Source: Candidatus Brevundimonas phytovorans (lineage in GTDB: Bacteria; Pseudomonadota; Alphaproteobacteria; Caulobacterales; Caulobacteraceae). Taken from it: a stretch of DNA of 64,000 nucleotides. Shown piece after piece: positions 24,782-33,723 of the stretch. The stretch covers positions 1,699,001 through 1,763,000 of the forward strand of contig CP119309.1 of the NCBI GenBank assembly GCA_029203145.1. The letters are read 5' to 3'. The notes under the pieces are model-generated. The model had not been told where the DNA came from. It worked only from the letters and a program-made list of their open reading frames with translations, and searched no databases. The translations under genes were made by a program, and so were the position numbers. Each line of letters starts with the position of its first letter. Positions within the stretch are counted from its first letter, which is position 1.

Positions 24782-26572
24782 ATGACCCCTATGGAGCGAC
24801 GGTGGATTGGAGAGGCCCTGAGGCGGCGCGCGGAGCAGTGGCGCACGCGGATCGGGTTCGGCCTGCTGATCGCCCTGGTCTTCTGGCCCATGACGGGTTC
24901 CCTTTTCGCCCTGGCCTGGACCGGGACCTATCTTCTCGTCCAGGCCGGCGAGCGCTTCCTGACGGCCCTGTGGAGCGCCTCCCCCCGGCTCCGGCGACGT
25001 CTGACGTTTCCGGGGCTGGCTCTGGTTCTGGCGGGCAACCTGGTCTTCGCCAGCTTCGCCCTGCGTCAGGCCATGACGCTGGACACGCTCGGCCTGGTCT
25101 GCGCCGCGGTCCTGGCTTCGGGAGCCCTCCTCAACGGGGCCATGACGACCGGCGGCTCGCGCGCTGTCGCCCTGGCGGCGCTGGCGCCCCATATCGGACT
25201 GCTCCTGAGCCTGCCGGTCTTCCTCTACCTCAGCTATGACTCGCCGCTTGCGGCGGTGCAGCTCCTGGTGGCCGGCATGCTGCTGGCGGCCGCGACCGTG
25301 GCCGCCGTCAGGGGATTGTCCAGGACCATGGCGCGCCAGCGCGCCGCCGAGGCGGCGGCGGTCGCCGCGCGCCGTCAGGCGGAAGCGGCCAGCCGGGCCA
25401 AGAGCGCCTTCATCGCCAATATGAGCCATGAGATCAGAACGCCGCTCAACGGCGTCCTGGGTCTGGCGCGAGCGCTCGCGGGCGCCGACCTGCCGCCGCG
25501 CGAGCGCGAGCAGAGTCTGCTGCTTCTGGAATCCGGCGAAGCGCTCAGGGTCCTGCTCAACGACATGCTTGATCTGTCCAAGATCGAGGCCGGTCACTTC
25601 GTTCTGGATTCCCGCCCCTTCGCCCTGCGCGACCTGCTCGACCGTCTGGTCCGCCTCTTCGAACCCGCGGCGGCGGCCAAGGGTCTGGAGCTGCGTCTGG
25701 CCGCCTCGCCGGACCTTGCGGAGGTCTATGTCGGCGATGAAACGCGGGTGCGCCAGATCATGGCCAATCTCATCTCGAACGCCGTCAAATTCACCGACCA
25801 TGGACGGATACTGGTCGAGGCTCGCCCCGCCCGGCAGGGCTTGCGGCTGGCGGTGTCCGACACCGGTCCCGGGGTGGCCGCCGACCAGATGGCGCTGCTT
25901 TTCCAGAAGTTCGTGCAGCTCGACGAGTCCCCGACGCGCCGTCACGGCGGCGCCGGTCTGGGCCTCTCTCTCTGCGCCGATCTCGTCGCGCTGATGGAGG
26001 GCGACATTCGCGCCGAACGTCTTCCGGACGCGGGCATGAGGTTTGAAATCGTCCTCCCGCTGCCCGAACAACGGACCCCGCCGCGGTCTCGGCAAGAGGC
26101 GGAACCCGCCCCGCCTGCGGCCGCCGTCTGCGAAACCCCGCCGGGCGACCGGCCCGTTCCGCTGCAAATCCTGGCGGCGGAGGATCACCCGATCAATCGC
26201 AAGGTCCTCGAGCTTCTTCTCGAACCAGTCGATGTGGAATGCCATTTTGTCGAAAACGGCCTGGAGGCCCTCGAGGCCTGGCGGCAGCGCCACTGGGACG
26301 TGATCCTCATGGACGTCCAGATGCCCGTCATGGACGGCATCGCCGCCACGCGCGCGATCCGCGCCGAAGAGACCTTCCTTGGACGACGGCGCACGCCGAT
26401 CCTCGCCCTGACGGCCAACGCCCTGCAGCATCAGCAGGAAGAATATGCTGCGGCGGGGATGGATGATTTCGTCGGCAAGCCGGTGCAACCCGAAACCCTC
26501 TACGCGGCCATCGAGCGGGCGGTCCAGGCTTCCGGCGACACAGCCGCGGAACGGTCGACTTTCCACGCCTGA
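24782..26572 (+). CDS. Hybrid sensor histidine kinase
   Basis: Protein of 596 residues from ATG 24782 (AGGAG eight bases upstream). Six transmembrane helices between about 24 and 176, a short coiled linker, a HisKA domain with MSHEIRTPLNG (His216), the HATPase domain with N-box NLISNAVKFTDHG (328-341), DTGPGVA (360-366) and GGAGLGLSL, then a receiver domain (461-590) with acidic pair Glu467/Asp468, phospho-acceptor Asp511 (ILMDVQMPVMDG) and Lys in VGKPVQP. The sensor is the membrane region; the ligand is unknown. No response regulator or phosphotransfer gene lies adjacent, so the partner is elsewhere. Confidence 0.93.
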   Translation: MTPMERRWIGEALRRRAEQWRTRIGFGLLIALVFWPMTGSLFALAWTGTYLLVQAGERFLTALWSASPRLRRRLTFPGLALVLAGNLVFASFALRQAMTLDTLGLVCAAVLASGALLNGAMTTGGSRAVALAALAPHIGLLLSLPVFLYLSYDSPLAAVQLLVAGMLLAAATVAAVRGLSRTMARQRAAEAAAVAARRQAEAASRAKSAFIANMSHEIRTPLNGVLGLARALAGADLPPREREQSLLLLESGEALRVLLNDMLDLSKIEAGHFVLDSRPFALRDLLDRLVRLFEPAAAAKGLELRLAASPDLAEVYVGDETRVRQIMANLISNAVKFTDHGRILVEARPARQGLRLAVSDTGPGVAADQMALLFQKFVQLDESPTRRHGGAGLGLSLCADLVALMEGDIRAERLPDAGMRFEIVLPLPEQRTPPRSRQEAEPAPPAAAVCETPPGDRPVPLQILAAEDHPINRKVLELLLEPVDVECHFVENGLEALEAWRQRHWDVILMDVQMPVMDGIAATRAIRAEETFLGRRRTPILALTANALQHQQEEYAAAGMDDFVGKPVQPETLYAAIERAVQASGDTAAERSTFHA

Positions 26573-26744
26573 GCGCCGACCATCAGAGCGGGCCTTCAGT
26601 GGGCCCGGCGGCGCCATGAAGCCGTCGGAACGGATATCTCGCTAAAAGACCCCTCTCTTAACCCTACCTCTCCCGTTTCGGCAGGCGTCAGGATGAGCAT
26701 GTTATAAGGGTTCGGGCAGGTTCGCCCTCCTCGCAAAGGACCTC

Positions 26745-27941
26745 ATGGCGCGTCAATCAAGACTCTCGACGCGGCTGTCAGCCGCCAGCCTCATCCACCT
26801 CGGCGCGCCGCGCCTGGCCGACCTGCTGATCGAGGCCGGCGCCGGAAACCCGAACCTGAAGCGCCGCCTTCGTCTCGAACTGGCGGCCGAGGCGGGGCCT
26901 GATGTCCTGGCCCTGGAGATCGACAAGCGCATCACCGCTCTCGCCGCCGCCCGCACCCGCGTGTCATGGCGAAAGCGCGCCGAGCTGATCGAGGACCTCA
27001 ACGCCCACTTCCGGATGATTGTCGAGCGTCTGTCGCCGGAGGCGCCGGCCGAGGCGCTCGCCGTCCTCATCCGCTGGTTCGACCTCTATCCGGGCCTGGC
27101 CGCCCGCGTGAAGGACACACGGGGCGAACTCCCCGCCGCCTTCGAAGCGGCCGCGCCGGATCTCTTCGCGCTCGCAGAGGCTGGCGGCGACAAGGCCCTG
27201 CAGGATCTGGTCGACGCCCTTGAACGGCGTCCGCAGGACTATGGACGCTGGATTTCCGCTGCTGGCGACGCCCTGGGCCCCGTCTCGGCGCGCCGGCTGC
27301 TGGACGGCCTGGACGCCTCGGCCAGGAAGACCCCGGCAGGCCGGAACCTGCTGCGCCGCCTCGCGGACAGGGCCGGGGACCTCGATCTCTGGCTGTCCCT
27401 CGTCACCCCCGAACAGGCCGGTTCCCCCGACATAGCCGCGGACATCGCCCGCCGCCTTCTGGACGCCGGCCGCGTCGCCGAAGCCCGCGCCGCCCTGGAA
27501 GCCCCCTTGCGCCCCTCCCCGCTCAACCGGCGTTGGACCTTCGGCCATAACCCGAAGGAGGGCGCGCCCCGTCTGACCCCGGCCTGGGAAGCCGCCTCCA
27601 TCGACGTGCTCGAGGCCGAAGGAAACCGCCAGGAAGCCCAGGACTTGCGGTGGACCCTGTTCGAGCGCGACCTGGCGGCCCCGGTTCTGCGCGACTACCT
27701 CTCGCGCCTGCCCGATTTCGACGACGTCGAGGCCCTGGACCGCGCCTTCGCCCATGCCTCCAGCCACCCTGACTTCGAGGCCGCCATGCGTCTTCTGATG
27801 GACTGGCCCGCTCACAGGGAGGCGGCCGCCCTCGTCCTGGCGCGCCCCCGCGAGGCGCGCCAGGCTCGCCCGATGTCTGCGGACTGGGCCTCCCGCCTGG
27901 CCCAGCGCCATCCCGAAGCCGCTGACATCCTGGCCAGCTAG
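26745..27941 (+). CDS. DUF6880 family protein
   Basis: Protein of 398 residues, all-helical: SRLSTRLSAASLIHLGAPRLADLLIEAGAGNPNLKRRLRLELAAEAGPDVLALEIDKRITALAAARTRVSWRKRAELIEDL, the usual opening of DUF6880, followed by TPR-like helix pairs (WTLFERDLAAPVLRDYLSRLPDFDDVEALDRAFAHASSHPDFEAAMRLLMDWPAH). Cytosolic, likely a protein-protein scaffold; function unknown. Frequent in Caulobacterales and other alphaproteobacteria. Converges with alkB. Confidence 0.88.
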   Translation: MARQSRLSTRLSAASLIHLGAPRLADLLIEAGAGNPNLKRRLRLELAAEAGPDVLALEIDKRITALAAARTRVSWRKRAELIEDLNAHFRMIVERLSPEAPAEALAVLIRWFDLYPGLAARVKDTRGELPAAFEAAAPDLFALAEAGGDKALQDLVDALERRPQDYGRWISAAGDALGPVSARRLLDGLDASARKTPAGRNLLRRLADRAGDLDLWLSLVTPEQAGSPDIAADIARRLLDAGRVAEARAALEAPLRPSPLNRRWTFGHNPKEGAPRLTPAWEAASIDVLEAEGNRQEAQDLRWTLFERDLAAPVLRDYLSRLPDFDDVEALDRAFAHASSHPDFEAAMRLLMDWPAHREAAALVLARPREARQARPMSADWASRLAQRHPEAADILAS

Positions 27942-27950
27942 GCTCTGCGG

Positions 27951-28529
27951 TCAGGCCAGGGTCCTGAAGGTGATCGAATAGCGCAGGGCCGTCATCGGCG
28001 AGATCGAATGCTCCCAATCCCTCCGCGCCTCGCCTGACAGTCGATAGGCCGATCCAGACGCCAGGGGCGCGGCTGACCGGCTCCATCCTGGCCCGTCTTT
28101 CCGGCGCAGGCGCATGACGCAGGGCGCGAGAAAGGAGACGCCGAGGATCTCCCCGTAAACCGGCCGATCCCGGTGCCAGCCGATGCCGGCTCCGGGAGCG
28201 TATTCATTGACCAGAGCCTGGACGAAAGCCGCCTCGTCCAGATCGATCCGTCCCGTCAGACGTCGCAGCAGGTCTTGCAGAAACGCCGGCCAGGGATCCG
28301 CGGCTTCCAGCCGGCCCCGCTCCAGGTCGTAGCGACGTCCGAAGGCGGCGATCCGCCGGAAGCCCTGGTAGCCCATGTGCTCATAGGGGCTGAAGTCCAG
28401 CCCCTGCAATTGCTCGACCACCGCCGCCTGCTCCGCCTCGGTCAGGACCTCCGGCCAGTAGTCAAAGCCCGGCGGAACGGCAGGCGCGCGGACGTGGCCG
28501 AACAGATCGGCCTGAAGCATGGCCGTCAC
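27951..28529 (-). CDS. alkB: AlkB-like 2-oxoglutarate/Fe(II) dioxygenase
   Basis: Protein of 192 residues. Iron ligands His119 and Asp121 (GWHRDRP) and His174 (RRDWEHSI); 2-oxoglutarate-binding Arg pair in RYSITFR (183-189). NEYAPGAGIGWHRD and SLSF-type LGVSFLAPCVMRLR are the AlkB-family signature. It repairs alkylated bases by oxidative demethylation. The start overlaps the dinB stop by four bases (ATGA), so both are made from one transcript. Confidence 0.92.
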   Translation of the reverse strand: MTAMLQADLFGHVRAPAVPPGFDYWPEVLTEAEQAAVVEQLQGLDFSPYEHMGYQGFRRIAAFGRRYDLERGRLEAADPWPAFLQDLLRRLTGRIDLDEAAFVQALVNEYAPGAGIGWHRDRPVYGEILGVSFLAPCVMRLRRKDGPGWSRSAAPLASGSAYRLSGEARRDWEHSISPMTALRYSITFRTLA

Positions 28530-29602
28530 AGCGCCAGTTCGCCCAAGTCAGGCTTCGGCGAGCCCTTCTCCAGATTGGACAGGGTCACCCCGACCAGGCG
28601 CACGCCTCTGGTCGGAGGATAGAGGGACCGCACCAGCAGGCGGGCGATCTCGCGCAACCGCGCCTTCGAGGCGACCGGCTCATTGAAGGAGCGGCTTCGG
28701 GTCGATTGCTGGAAGTCCGCCCACTTGACCTTCACCGTCACGGTCCGGCCGAGCGACCCGGCCTTTTCGCACCAGGCCCAGACATCGTCGGCCATCTCGT
28801 CCAGAGCGGCCTCGATCGCCGCCGGATCGACCAGATCGCTGGCGAAGGTGGTCTCCGATCCGCTCGACTTGCGCTCGCGATCCGGATTGACGGGTCGTTG
28901 ATCCTCGCCCCGCGCCACGCCATGGTACCAGGCGCCGGACTTGCCGAAGTGATGCTGCAGGAAGGCCAGAGACTGACGCTTCAGGTCCGCGCCCGTTTCG
29001 ATGCCCAGGCGGTTCATCTTCTCCGCCGTCACCGGCCCGACGCCATGGAAACGCTTGACCGGCAGGCCCTCGACGAAGGTCTCCCCTCTCCCCGGCGGGA
29101 CCACGAACTGGCCATTGGGCTTGCGCTGGTCCGAGGCCAGCTTGGCCAGGAACTTGTTGTAGGAAATCCCGGCGGACGCCGTCAGGCCGGTCTCCTCAAG
29201 GATGCGCGCGCGGATCTCCTCGGCCGTCGCCGACGCCGTCGGCAGTCCCCGGATATTGGCGGTGACGTCGAGATAGGCCTCGTCCAGGGACAGGGGTTCA
29301 ATCAGGCGCGTATAGTCGGCGAAGATGGCGTGGATCTGCGCCGAGACAGCGCGATAGACCTCGAAACGGGGCGGTACGAAGATCAGCTCAGGGCATTTCC
29401 GCAAGGCCGTGCTCGACGGCATGGCCGACCGCACGCCGAACCTGCGCGCCTCATAGCTGGCGGCGGCGACCACGCCGCGCGAAGCGGCGTGGCCTACGGC
29501 CACCGGCCGTCCGCGCAGGGCCGGATCATCCCTCTGCTCCACCGAGGCGAAGAAGGCGTCCATATCCACATGGATGATCTTACGAAGCGCGGCGACGTCC
29601 AT
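28526..29602 (-). CDS. dinB: DNA polymerase IV
   Basis: Y-family polymerase of 358 residues, usual length. IIHVDMDAFFASVEQRDDPALRGRPVAVG carries the first metal-binding Asp; YSRLIEPLSLDEAYLDVT has the S.DE catalytic pair; helix-hairpin-helix VKRFHGVGPVTAEKMNRLGIETGADL; the little finger ends with GVRLVGVTLSNLE. Error-prone translesion synthesis. The last residues (KPDLGELAL) resemble a beta-clamp-binding tail. First gene of the dinB-alkB pair; no LexA-type box was identified. Confidence 0.95.
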   Translation of the reverse strand: MDVAALRKIIHVDMDAFFASVEQRDDPALRGRPVAVGHAASRGVVAAASYEARRFGVRSAMPSSTALRKCPELIFVPPRFEVYRAVSAQIHAIFADYTRLIEPLSLDEAYLDVTANIRGLPTASATAEEIRARILEETGLTASAGISYNKFLAKLASDQRKPNGQFVVPPGRGETFVEGLPVKRFHGVGPVTAEKMNRLGIETGADLKRQSLAFLQHHFGKSGAWYHGVARGEDQRPVNPDRERKSSGSETTFASDLVDPAAIEAALDEMADDVWAWCEKAGSLGRTVTVKVKWADFQQSTRSRSFNEPVASKARLREIARLLVRSLYPPTRGVRLVGVTLSNLEKGSPKPDLGELAL

Positions 29603-29730
29603 TCGCCACGCCTAGCAGAAAGAGAACAAAGCCGGAACTGATATCCTGCCCGTCAGCAACCGTTGAACACCACGCGACCAGGGCGCCCGCCCTGACAAGG
29701 GACCGAAACGGGTTCCGCGAAGACCGCCAG

Positions 29731-29746
29731 GGCCCGCTGCCCGACA
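29731..29746. promoter_or_regulatory. Palindromic operator (weaker copy)
   Basis: GGCCCGCTGCCCGACA, right half intact. It ends 63 bases before the ATG at 29809. Confidence 0.5.
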
Positions 29747-29808
29747 GTAGGAACACGGCGTCATGCCGACGGTTCGACAGGCGTGGACCAACAGAGGGAG
29801 ACACGTCA

Positions 29809-30051
29809 ATGGACCGAGACAAGGACGCCGACCGCTGGGGCGGCCCGGGCTCAAGTCACCAGAACCGGCAGGCCCCGCAGCCCGATCCCGTAGTGAAGGA
29901 CGCCGAAGATCCCGATCATCTGTCGCCCCGAAACCAGGTCTCGGGCGGCGGAGGCGAGAAGGATGTGCACAAGGGTCATTCGGCCGAGGCGCGTTCGACA
30001 CGGCAGGCGTCCAGCGAGGAGAAGCGCCATGAACGCGACAATCGCCAATAA
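29809..30051 (+). CDS. 80-residue disordered hypothetical protein
   Basis: MDRDKDADRWGGPGSSHQNRQAPQPDPVVKDAEDPDHLSPRNQVSGGGGEKDVHKGHSAEARSTRQASSEEKRHERDNRQ. Entirely polar, charged and glycine-rich, no folded core expected. GGGAG nine bases before the ATG. Followed by a hairpin terminator at 30162. Confidence 0.65.
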   Translation: MDRDKDADRWGGPGSSHQNRQAPQPDPVVKDAEDPDHLSPRNQVSGGGGEKDVHKGHSAEARSTRQASSEEKRHERDNRQ

Positions 30052-30161
30052 ACGCCTCGGTCCTTCGAGCGACGAAGCCCGCTGGGCCCGTCGCCTGGGT
30101 CCGGACTAGCCCGACCGCCCGCCTTCATCCGACCGCGTCGAGCCGCAAGGCTCCGCCATCG

Positions 30162-30188
30162 AGGCCCGTCTCCACCGGAGACGGGCCT
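30162..30188. terminator. Bidirectional hairpin terminator
   Basis: Perfect 12-bp stem AGGCCCGTCTCC / GGAGACGGGCCT with a 3-base loop between convergent genes (29809 rightward, 30228 leftward). Confidence 0.75.
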
Positions 30189-30227
30189 TCGTCCTGTTCG
30201 CCGACGAGCCGGGCGTCCTGAGGCGGC

Positions 30228-31400
30228 TCAGGGTTTGAGGACGACCTTGGTCCACTCATTGGGATTGTCGTGGAAGTTCTTGTAGGCCGTCGCCGCCTCC
30301 TCGAGCGGAAGGCGATGGCTGATCAGGTCTGTGGTGTCGATCTGGCCGTCCATCACCAGCTCCAGCAGTTTCGGCAGGTATTTCTGCACATGGGTCTGGC
30401 CGGTCTTCAGGGTCAGTCCCTTCTGCATGAAGGCGCCGATCGGCAGCTTGTCGCCGATCCCCCCGTAGACCCCCGGCATGGAGATGCGCCCGCCCTTGCG
30501 GCAGGCCATGATGGCCTCGCGCAGGACGTGCTGACGGTCCGTGCCCAGTTTCGTCTCCTGCTTGACGGCGTCGATGATGTTGTCCGGCGCGAAACCATGC
30601 GCCTCCATGCCCACGGCGTCGATGCAGGCGTCGGGTCCGATGCCCGCCGTCATCTCCTTGAGCGCTTCCAGCACCTTGACCTCGTGATAGTTGAGCACCT
30701 CGGCGCCGTTCTGTTTCGCCAGGGCGAGACGGCGCGGATGGTGGTCGATGGCGATCACCCGCGCCGCGCCCATGTGGATGGCGCTCTTGATCGTGAACAG
30801 GCCGACGGGCCCGCACCCCCAGACCACCACCGTGTCGCCCGGCTCGATCCCGGCGTTTTCCGCCGCCATCCAGCCGGTGGGGAAGATGTCAGACAGGAAG
30901 AGCACCCTCTCGTCCTCGATGCCGTCAGGCACGACGATAGGTCCGACGTCCGAATAGGGAATGCGGGCGTACTCCGCCTGCCCGCCCGCATAGCCGCCGG
31001 TCAGGTGCGAATAGCCGAACAGCCCCGCCGCCGGGTAGCCGTAGGCGACCTCGGAGGCGTCGGACTTGTCGGCGGGGTTGGAGTTGTCGCAGGCGGAATA
31101 CTGCTCCTTTCCGCAGAAGAAGCACTGGCCGCAGGCGATGACGAAGGGGACCACCACCTTCTGCCCGACCCGCAGGCTGGTGTTTCCGCGCCCCACCTCG
31201 ACCACCTCGCCCATGAACTCGTGGCCGAGGATGTCGCCGCGGTGCATGCCGGGGATGACGCTGTCATAGAGGTGAAGGTCCGAGCCGCAGATGGCGGTGG
31301 CGGTGATCTTGATGATGGCGTCGCGGGGATTGACGATCTCGGGATCGGGGACCGTGTCCACCCGGACATCGTGTTTGCCGTGCCAGGTCAGTGCGCGCAT
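30228..31400 (-). CDS. Zinc-dependent alcohol dehydrogenase, formaldehyde-dehydrogenase-like
   Basis: Protein of 390 residues. Catalytic zinc site Cys38 in AICGSDLHLYD and GHEFMGEVVEVG; structural zinc CGQCFFCGKEQYSAC; Rossmann motif VWGCGPVGLFTIKSA. The long insert around DKSDASEVAYGYPAAGLFGYSHLTGGYAGGQAEYARIP is typical of the glutathione-independent formaldehyde dehydrogenase-like group. Oxidises an alcohol or aldehyde with NAD. AAGGA precedes the ATG. It is the last gene of a leftward set (DUF4142, coiled-coil, SRPBCC, this). Confidence 0.93.
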   Translation of the reverse strand: MRALTWHGKHDVRVDTVPDPEIVNPRDAIIKITATAICGSDLHLYDSVIPGMHRGDILGHEFMGEVVEVGRGNTSLRVGQKVVVPFVIACGQCFFCGKEQYSACDNSNPADKSDASEVAYGYPAAGLFGYSHLTGGYAGGQAEYARIPYSDVGPIVVPDGIEDERVLFLSDIFPTGWMAAENAGIEPGDTVVVWGCGPVGLFTIKSAIHMGAARVIAIDHHPRRLALAKQNGAEVLNYHEVKVLEALKEMTAGIGPDACIDAVGMEAHGFAPDNIIDAVKQETKLGTDRQHVLREAIMACRKGGRISMPGVYGGIGDKLPIGAFMQKGLTLKTGQTHVQKYLPKLLELVMDGQIDTTDLISHRLPLEEAATAYKNFHDNPNEWTKVVLKP

Positions 31401-31418
31401 GGAATTCGTCCTTGAGGT

Positions 31419-31967
31419 TCAGCCGCGGGGCGCGGCGGCGGGAGCCTGGGAGGTGGAAACCTCCCCCGTCTCCATCAGCTGTTTGAAGCGGCGAAGCTCG
31501 CGTCGGGCCTGGATGCGCGGTTCGCGCTGCATCACCTTGGCCACCAGCTTGCCCACGGCGCCGGCGGGCGGGTCATAGCTGATCATGACGCGGACCTCGG
31601 TCCCTCGCCCGAAGGCGTTGTCGCGGAACTCGACCCAGCCCTCGTGATCGACGTCCGCCGCCGCCGTGGACCGCCAGGCGATCTTCTCGCCCGGCCGGTC
31701 TTCGACGATCTCGGTTTCCAGTTCGACATCCATGCCGCCGGGCCCGGCTATGACCCAGTCGCGTCCGTCGCTGCTGACGGACCGGACATTGGCCATGAAA
31801 AGAGGAAGGTTCCGGAACTCTCGCCAGAAGGCGTAGAGCTCGGACCTGGGCCGGTTGATCATGACGGCCTGTATGGACGAGGAGGCATGATCCCCGTCAT
31901 GGACGTCGTGGTTCAGAAAGCCTGTCGACGCCATGTCCGCGTCAGTGCTTGTCGGCTGTGTCTGCAT
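31419..31967 (-). CDS. SRPBCC/START-like (polyketide cyclase type) protein
   Basis: Protein of 182 residues. After a polar start of 30 residues, SSSIQAVMINRPRSELYAFWREFRNLPLFMANVRSVSSDGRDWVIAGPGGMDVELETEIVEDRPGEKIAWRS is the START-like fold with the hydrophobic-ligand pocket; similar to SRPBCC proteins that stand beside zinc alcohol dehydrogenases in many proteobacteria. GGAG before the ATG. Ligand unknown. Confidence 0.9.
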   Translation of the reverse strand: MQTQPTSTDADMASTGFLNHDVHDGDHASSSIQAVMINRPRSELYAFWREFRNLPLFMANVRSVSSDGRDWVIAGPGGMDVELETEIVEDRPGEKIAWRSTAAADVDHEGWVEFRDNAFGRGTEVRVMISYDPPAGAVGKLVAKVMQREPRIQARRELRRFKQLMETGEVSTSQAPAAAPRG

Positions 31968-32009
31968 GGGTTCTCTCCGGTTCCGGGGAGGCGCGGCCGC
32001 CTCCGCCCA

Positions 32010-32468
32010 TCATAGTTTCCCGCGCGCCTTGGCCAGCTCGCGAACAAGCTTGGTCCGTGTCTGGTCAAACTGCGCCTTCTCATCGGCGGCCCGCGCTTCA
32101 AGGTTTTTCATCTCGACGCGAACAGCCTCTGCGCTGTCGGCGTGAGCCCGATCAAGCGCCTCCAGTTCGTTCTCGAGGCTCCGAACCCGACGCTGCTCCG
32201 CCGCGGTCGGTCGCTTGCGCGCCTTCCGCCGCGCCGCCCGGGGACCGGCCTGGCCGACATCAACCGCCAGCCCCCGCTCGACGACCTCACCAGGGCGCGC
32301 CCGCGCCGCTTCGGCGTCCTCGGCTTCGGGCGCCTCCCTGGCGAGCCCGGAAGCGAAGATGTCCTGCTGAATGCCCCAGGCGGCCAGGGCCTTGGGCCGG
32401 GATGGGGCCGCCACCGTGAAACGGTGAAACCCGTCTGACCATTCAAAGACCTTCAGCCTGGGCGCCAT
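32010..32468 (-). CDS. Coiled-coil hypothetical protein
   Basis: Protein of 152 residues. The first 45 (MAPRLKVFEWSDGFHRFTVAAPSRPKALAAWGIQQDIFASGLA) look folded and recur in small alphaproteobacterial proteins. The C-terminal 70 (EQRRVRSLENELEALDRAHADSAEAVRVEMKNLEARAADEKAQFDQTRTKLVRELAKA) is a coiled coil. Five bases after the DUF4142 gene, so in the same operon. Confidence 0.75.
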   Translation of the reverse strand: MAPRLKVFEWSDGFHRFTVAAPSRPKALAAWGIQQDIFASGLAREAPEAEDAEAARARPGEVVERGLAVDVGQAGPRAARRKARKRPTAAEQRRVRSLENELEALDRAHADSAEAVRVEMKNLEARAADEKAQFDQTRTKLVRELAKARGKL

Positions 32469-32473
32469 GTCGC

Positions 32474-33061
32474 CTAGCCGGAAATCGCGGCCTGGATCTC
32501 CTGGGCCTTCTGCAGGTGAGCCTCGATCTTCGGCAGGACGGTCCGTGCGTGGGTGGCCAGGGCCGGCGCATCCGTATTGTCGGCGAATCCGCGATGGAGG
32601 GTCACGGCCTCCTGGTGGGCCGCCACCTGCTGGTCGATATAGACCTTGTCGAAGTCCGCCACGCCCGCCGATCTCAGATTGTCCAGCAGGCCCTTGCGAC
32701 GCTGGTCCAGCTCGGCGGGCGGCGCGACATCCGGAGCCGCGGAGGCGGCGGCCGTCTTGAGGGCGGCGGCGGCGGCGGTGTGATCGGTCTTGATCATCTG
32801 GGCCAGGGCCTTGACGTCGGCCCGCTTGGCGCGCTCCAGGGCGATGTCGGCCGCCTGGATCTCATACATGTCTCCCATGGCCGCGCCGGGCACATAGGCG
32901 CTGACGAGGTTGCTCCCCATGGTCGCGGCCGAGGTCTGGCCGACGGGTGCGGAGACCGCGTCCTGGGCCTTGTCGACCGCTTCGTTTCCGCCCTGCGGGC
33001 TGCATGCGGACAGAAGCGTGGCGGCGGCGGCGGCGGCGGCGAAGGTCGGGGCGTGTCGCAT
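32474..33061 (-). CDS. DUF4142 lipoprotein
   Basis: Protein of 195 residues: signal peptide with lipobox LSAC (about residues 17-20), then a four-helix DUF4142 domain (SAYVPGAAMGDMYEIQAADIALERAKRADVKALAQMIKTDHTAAAAALKTAA...YIDQQVAAHQEAVTLHRGFADN). The family is ferritin-like in fold and usually periplasmic; function unknown. I prefer ATG 33061 (GGAG nine bases upstream) to ATG 33067. First gene of the leftward operon, with the operator at 33122. Confidence 0.92.
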   Translation of the reverse strand: MRHAPTFAAAAAAATLLSACSPQGGNEAVDKAQDAVSAPVGQTSAATMGSNLVSAYVPGAAMGDMYEIQAADIALERAKRADVKALAQMIKTDHTAAAAALKTAAASAAPDVAPPAELDQRRKGLLDNLRSAGVADFDKVYIDQQVAAHQEAVTLHRGFADNTDAPALATHARTVLPKIEAHLQKAQEIQAAISG

Positions 33062-33121
33062 GGTCATGAGCTCCTTGTGGATGTGACAGACGAAGCGCGC
33101 GTCGGGCCGGGGGGTTTCCAG

Positions 33122-33137
33122 CGACCGCTACCGGTCA
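33122..33137. promoter_or_regulatory. Palindromic operator
   Basis: CGACCGCTACCGGTCA, 61 bases upstream of the DUF4142 gene (leftward). Confidence 0.7.
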
Positions 33138-33354
33138 CGACGAGGCCCCTGCGAGCCCGGCGCAGCGGGGCTGCCCGACACTGTCGGAAAGGCGACACAA
33201 GGACCATCCGGACCGCCTGCGCCCCGCCGGAACCTGCGCAGGGGCGTGTCCGTTGGAAACCCGCCGGCCGAGCGCTGGGGGTCTTGGTCCGCCGAGAGCG
33301 CCAAGGCGAAGCCTGCGCTCGCCCCGTCGCCCCGTTCGAGCGGCGGCGGGGCTC

Positions 33355-33570
33355 CTAGGCTTGGTCTAGACCCAGATCACGACGGAGACCGGCGAGAAAG
33401 CCCCGGGTGACCTCCATGGACGGGCTTTTCCCGACCTTGTCGTCCGCCTGGAGCAAGAGGCGCCGCACCTCCTCCTGGTCGAGAAGTCCCTTCTCCACGA
33501 GGGTGTCGAGCAGGGTCAGGTTGAGGGCGATGGAGGCGAGCGAAAGCGCTCCGGACTGCTGGGCGTTCAT
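33355..33570 (-). CDS. 71-residue hypothetical protein, paralogue of 8463-8678
   Basis: MNAQQSGALSLASIALNLTLLDTLVEKGLLDQEEVRRLLLQADDKVGKSPSMEVTRGFLAGLRRDLGLDQA. AAGGA nine bases before ATG 33570. Equal in length to the 8463-8678 protein and similar along its whole length. Helical and cytosolic; no known domain. Right half of an operator at 33627, 57 bases upstream. Confidence 0.82.
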   Translation of the reverse strand: MNAQQSGALSLASIALNLTLLDTLVEKGLLDQEEVRRLLLQADDKVGKSPSMEVTRGFLAGLRRDLGLDQA

Positions 33571-33626
33571 GAGGGGCGTCCTTGCGGTGAGACAGGGCAA
33601 TCCCTGTCGCAGAGGTCCGTTTCACA

Positions 33627-33642
33627 CGCTCTCTACCCGACA
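33627..33642. promoter_or_regulatory. Palindromic operator (right half only)
   Basis: CGCTCTCTACCCGACA: the right half continues as CCGACACAGGG, the same 11 bases as in the strong copy at 24532. 57 bases from the leftward start at 33570 and 82 from the rightward start at 33724. Confidence 0.5.
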
Positions 33643-33723
33643 CAGGGAGCCCTTGCGGCGCTTGGCGCGTCACAGGAGCCCTGGCCGTCAAGCGACGTCT
33701 TTCATGGAGGAACCGGAGGCCCC

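Noticed and set aside
24767..26617. A 616-codon open frame on the - strand
   Set aside because: Antisense to the histidine kinase; no domain, composition typical of a mirror frame.
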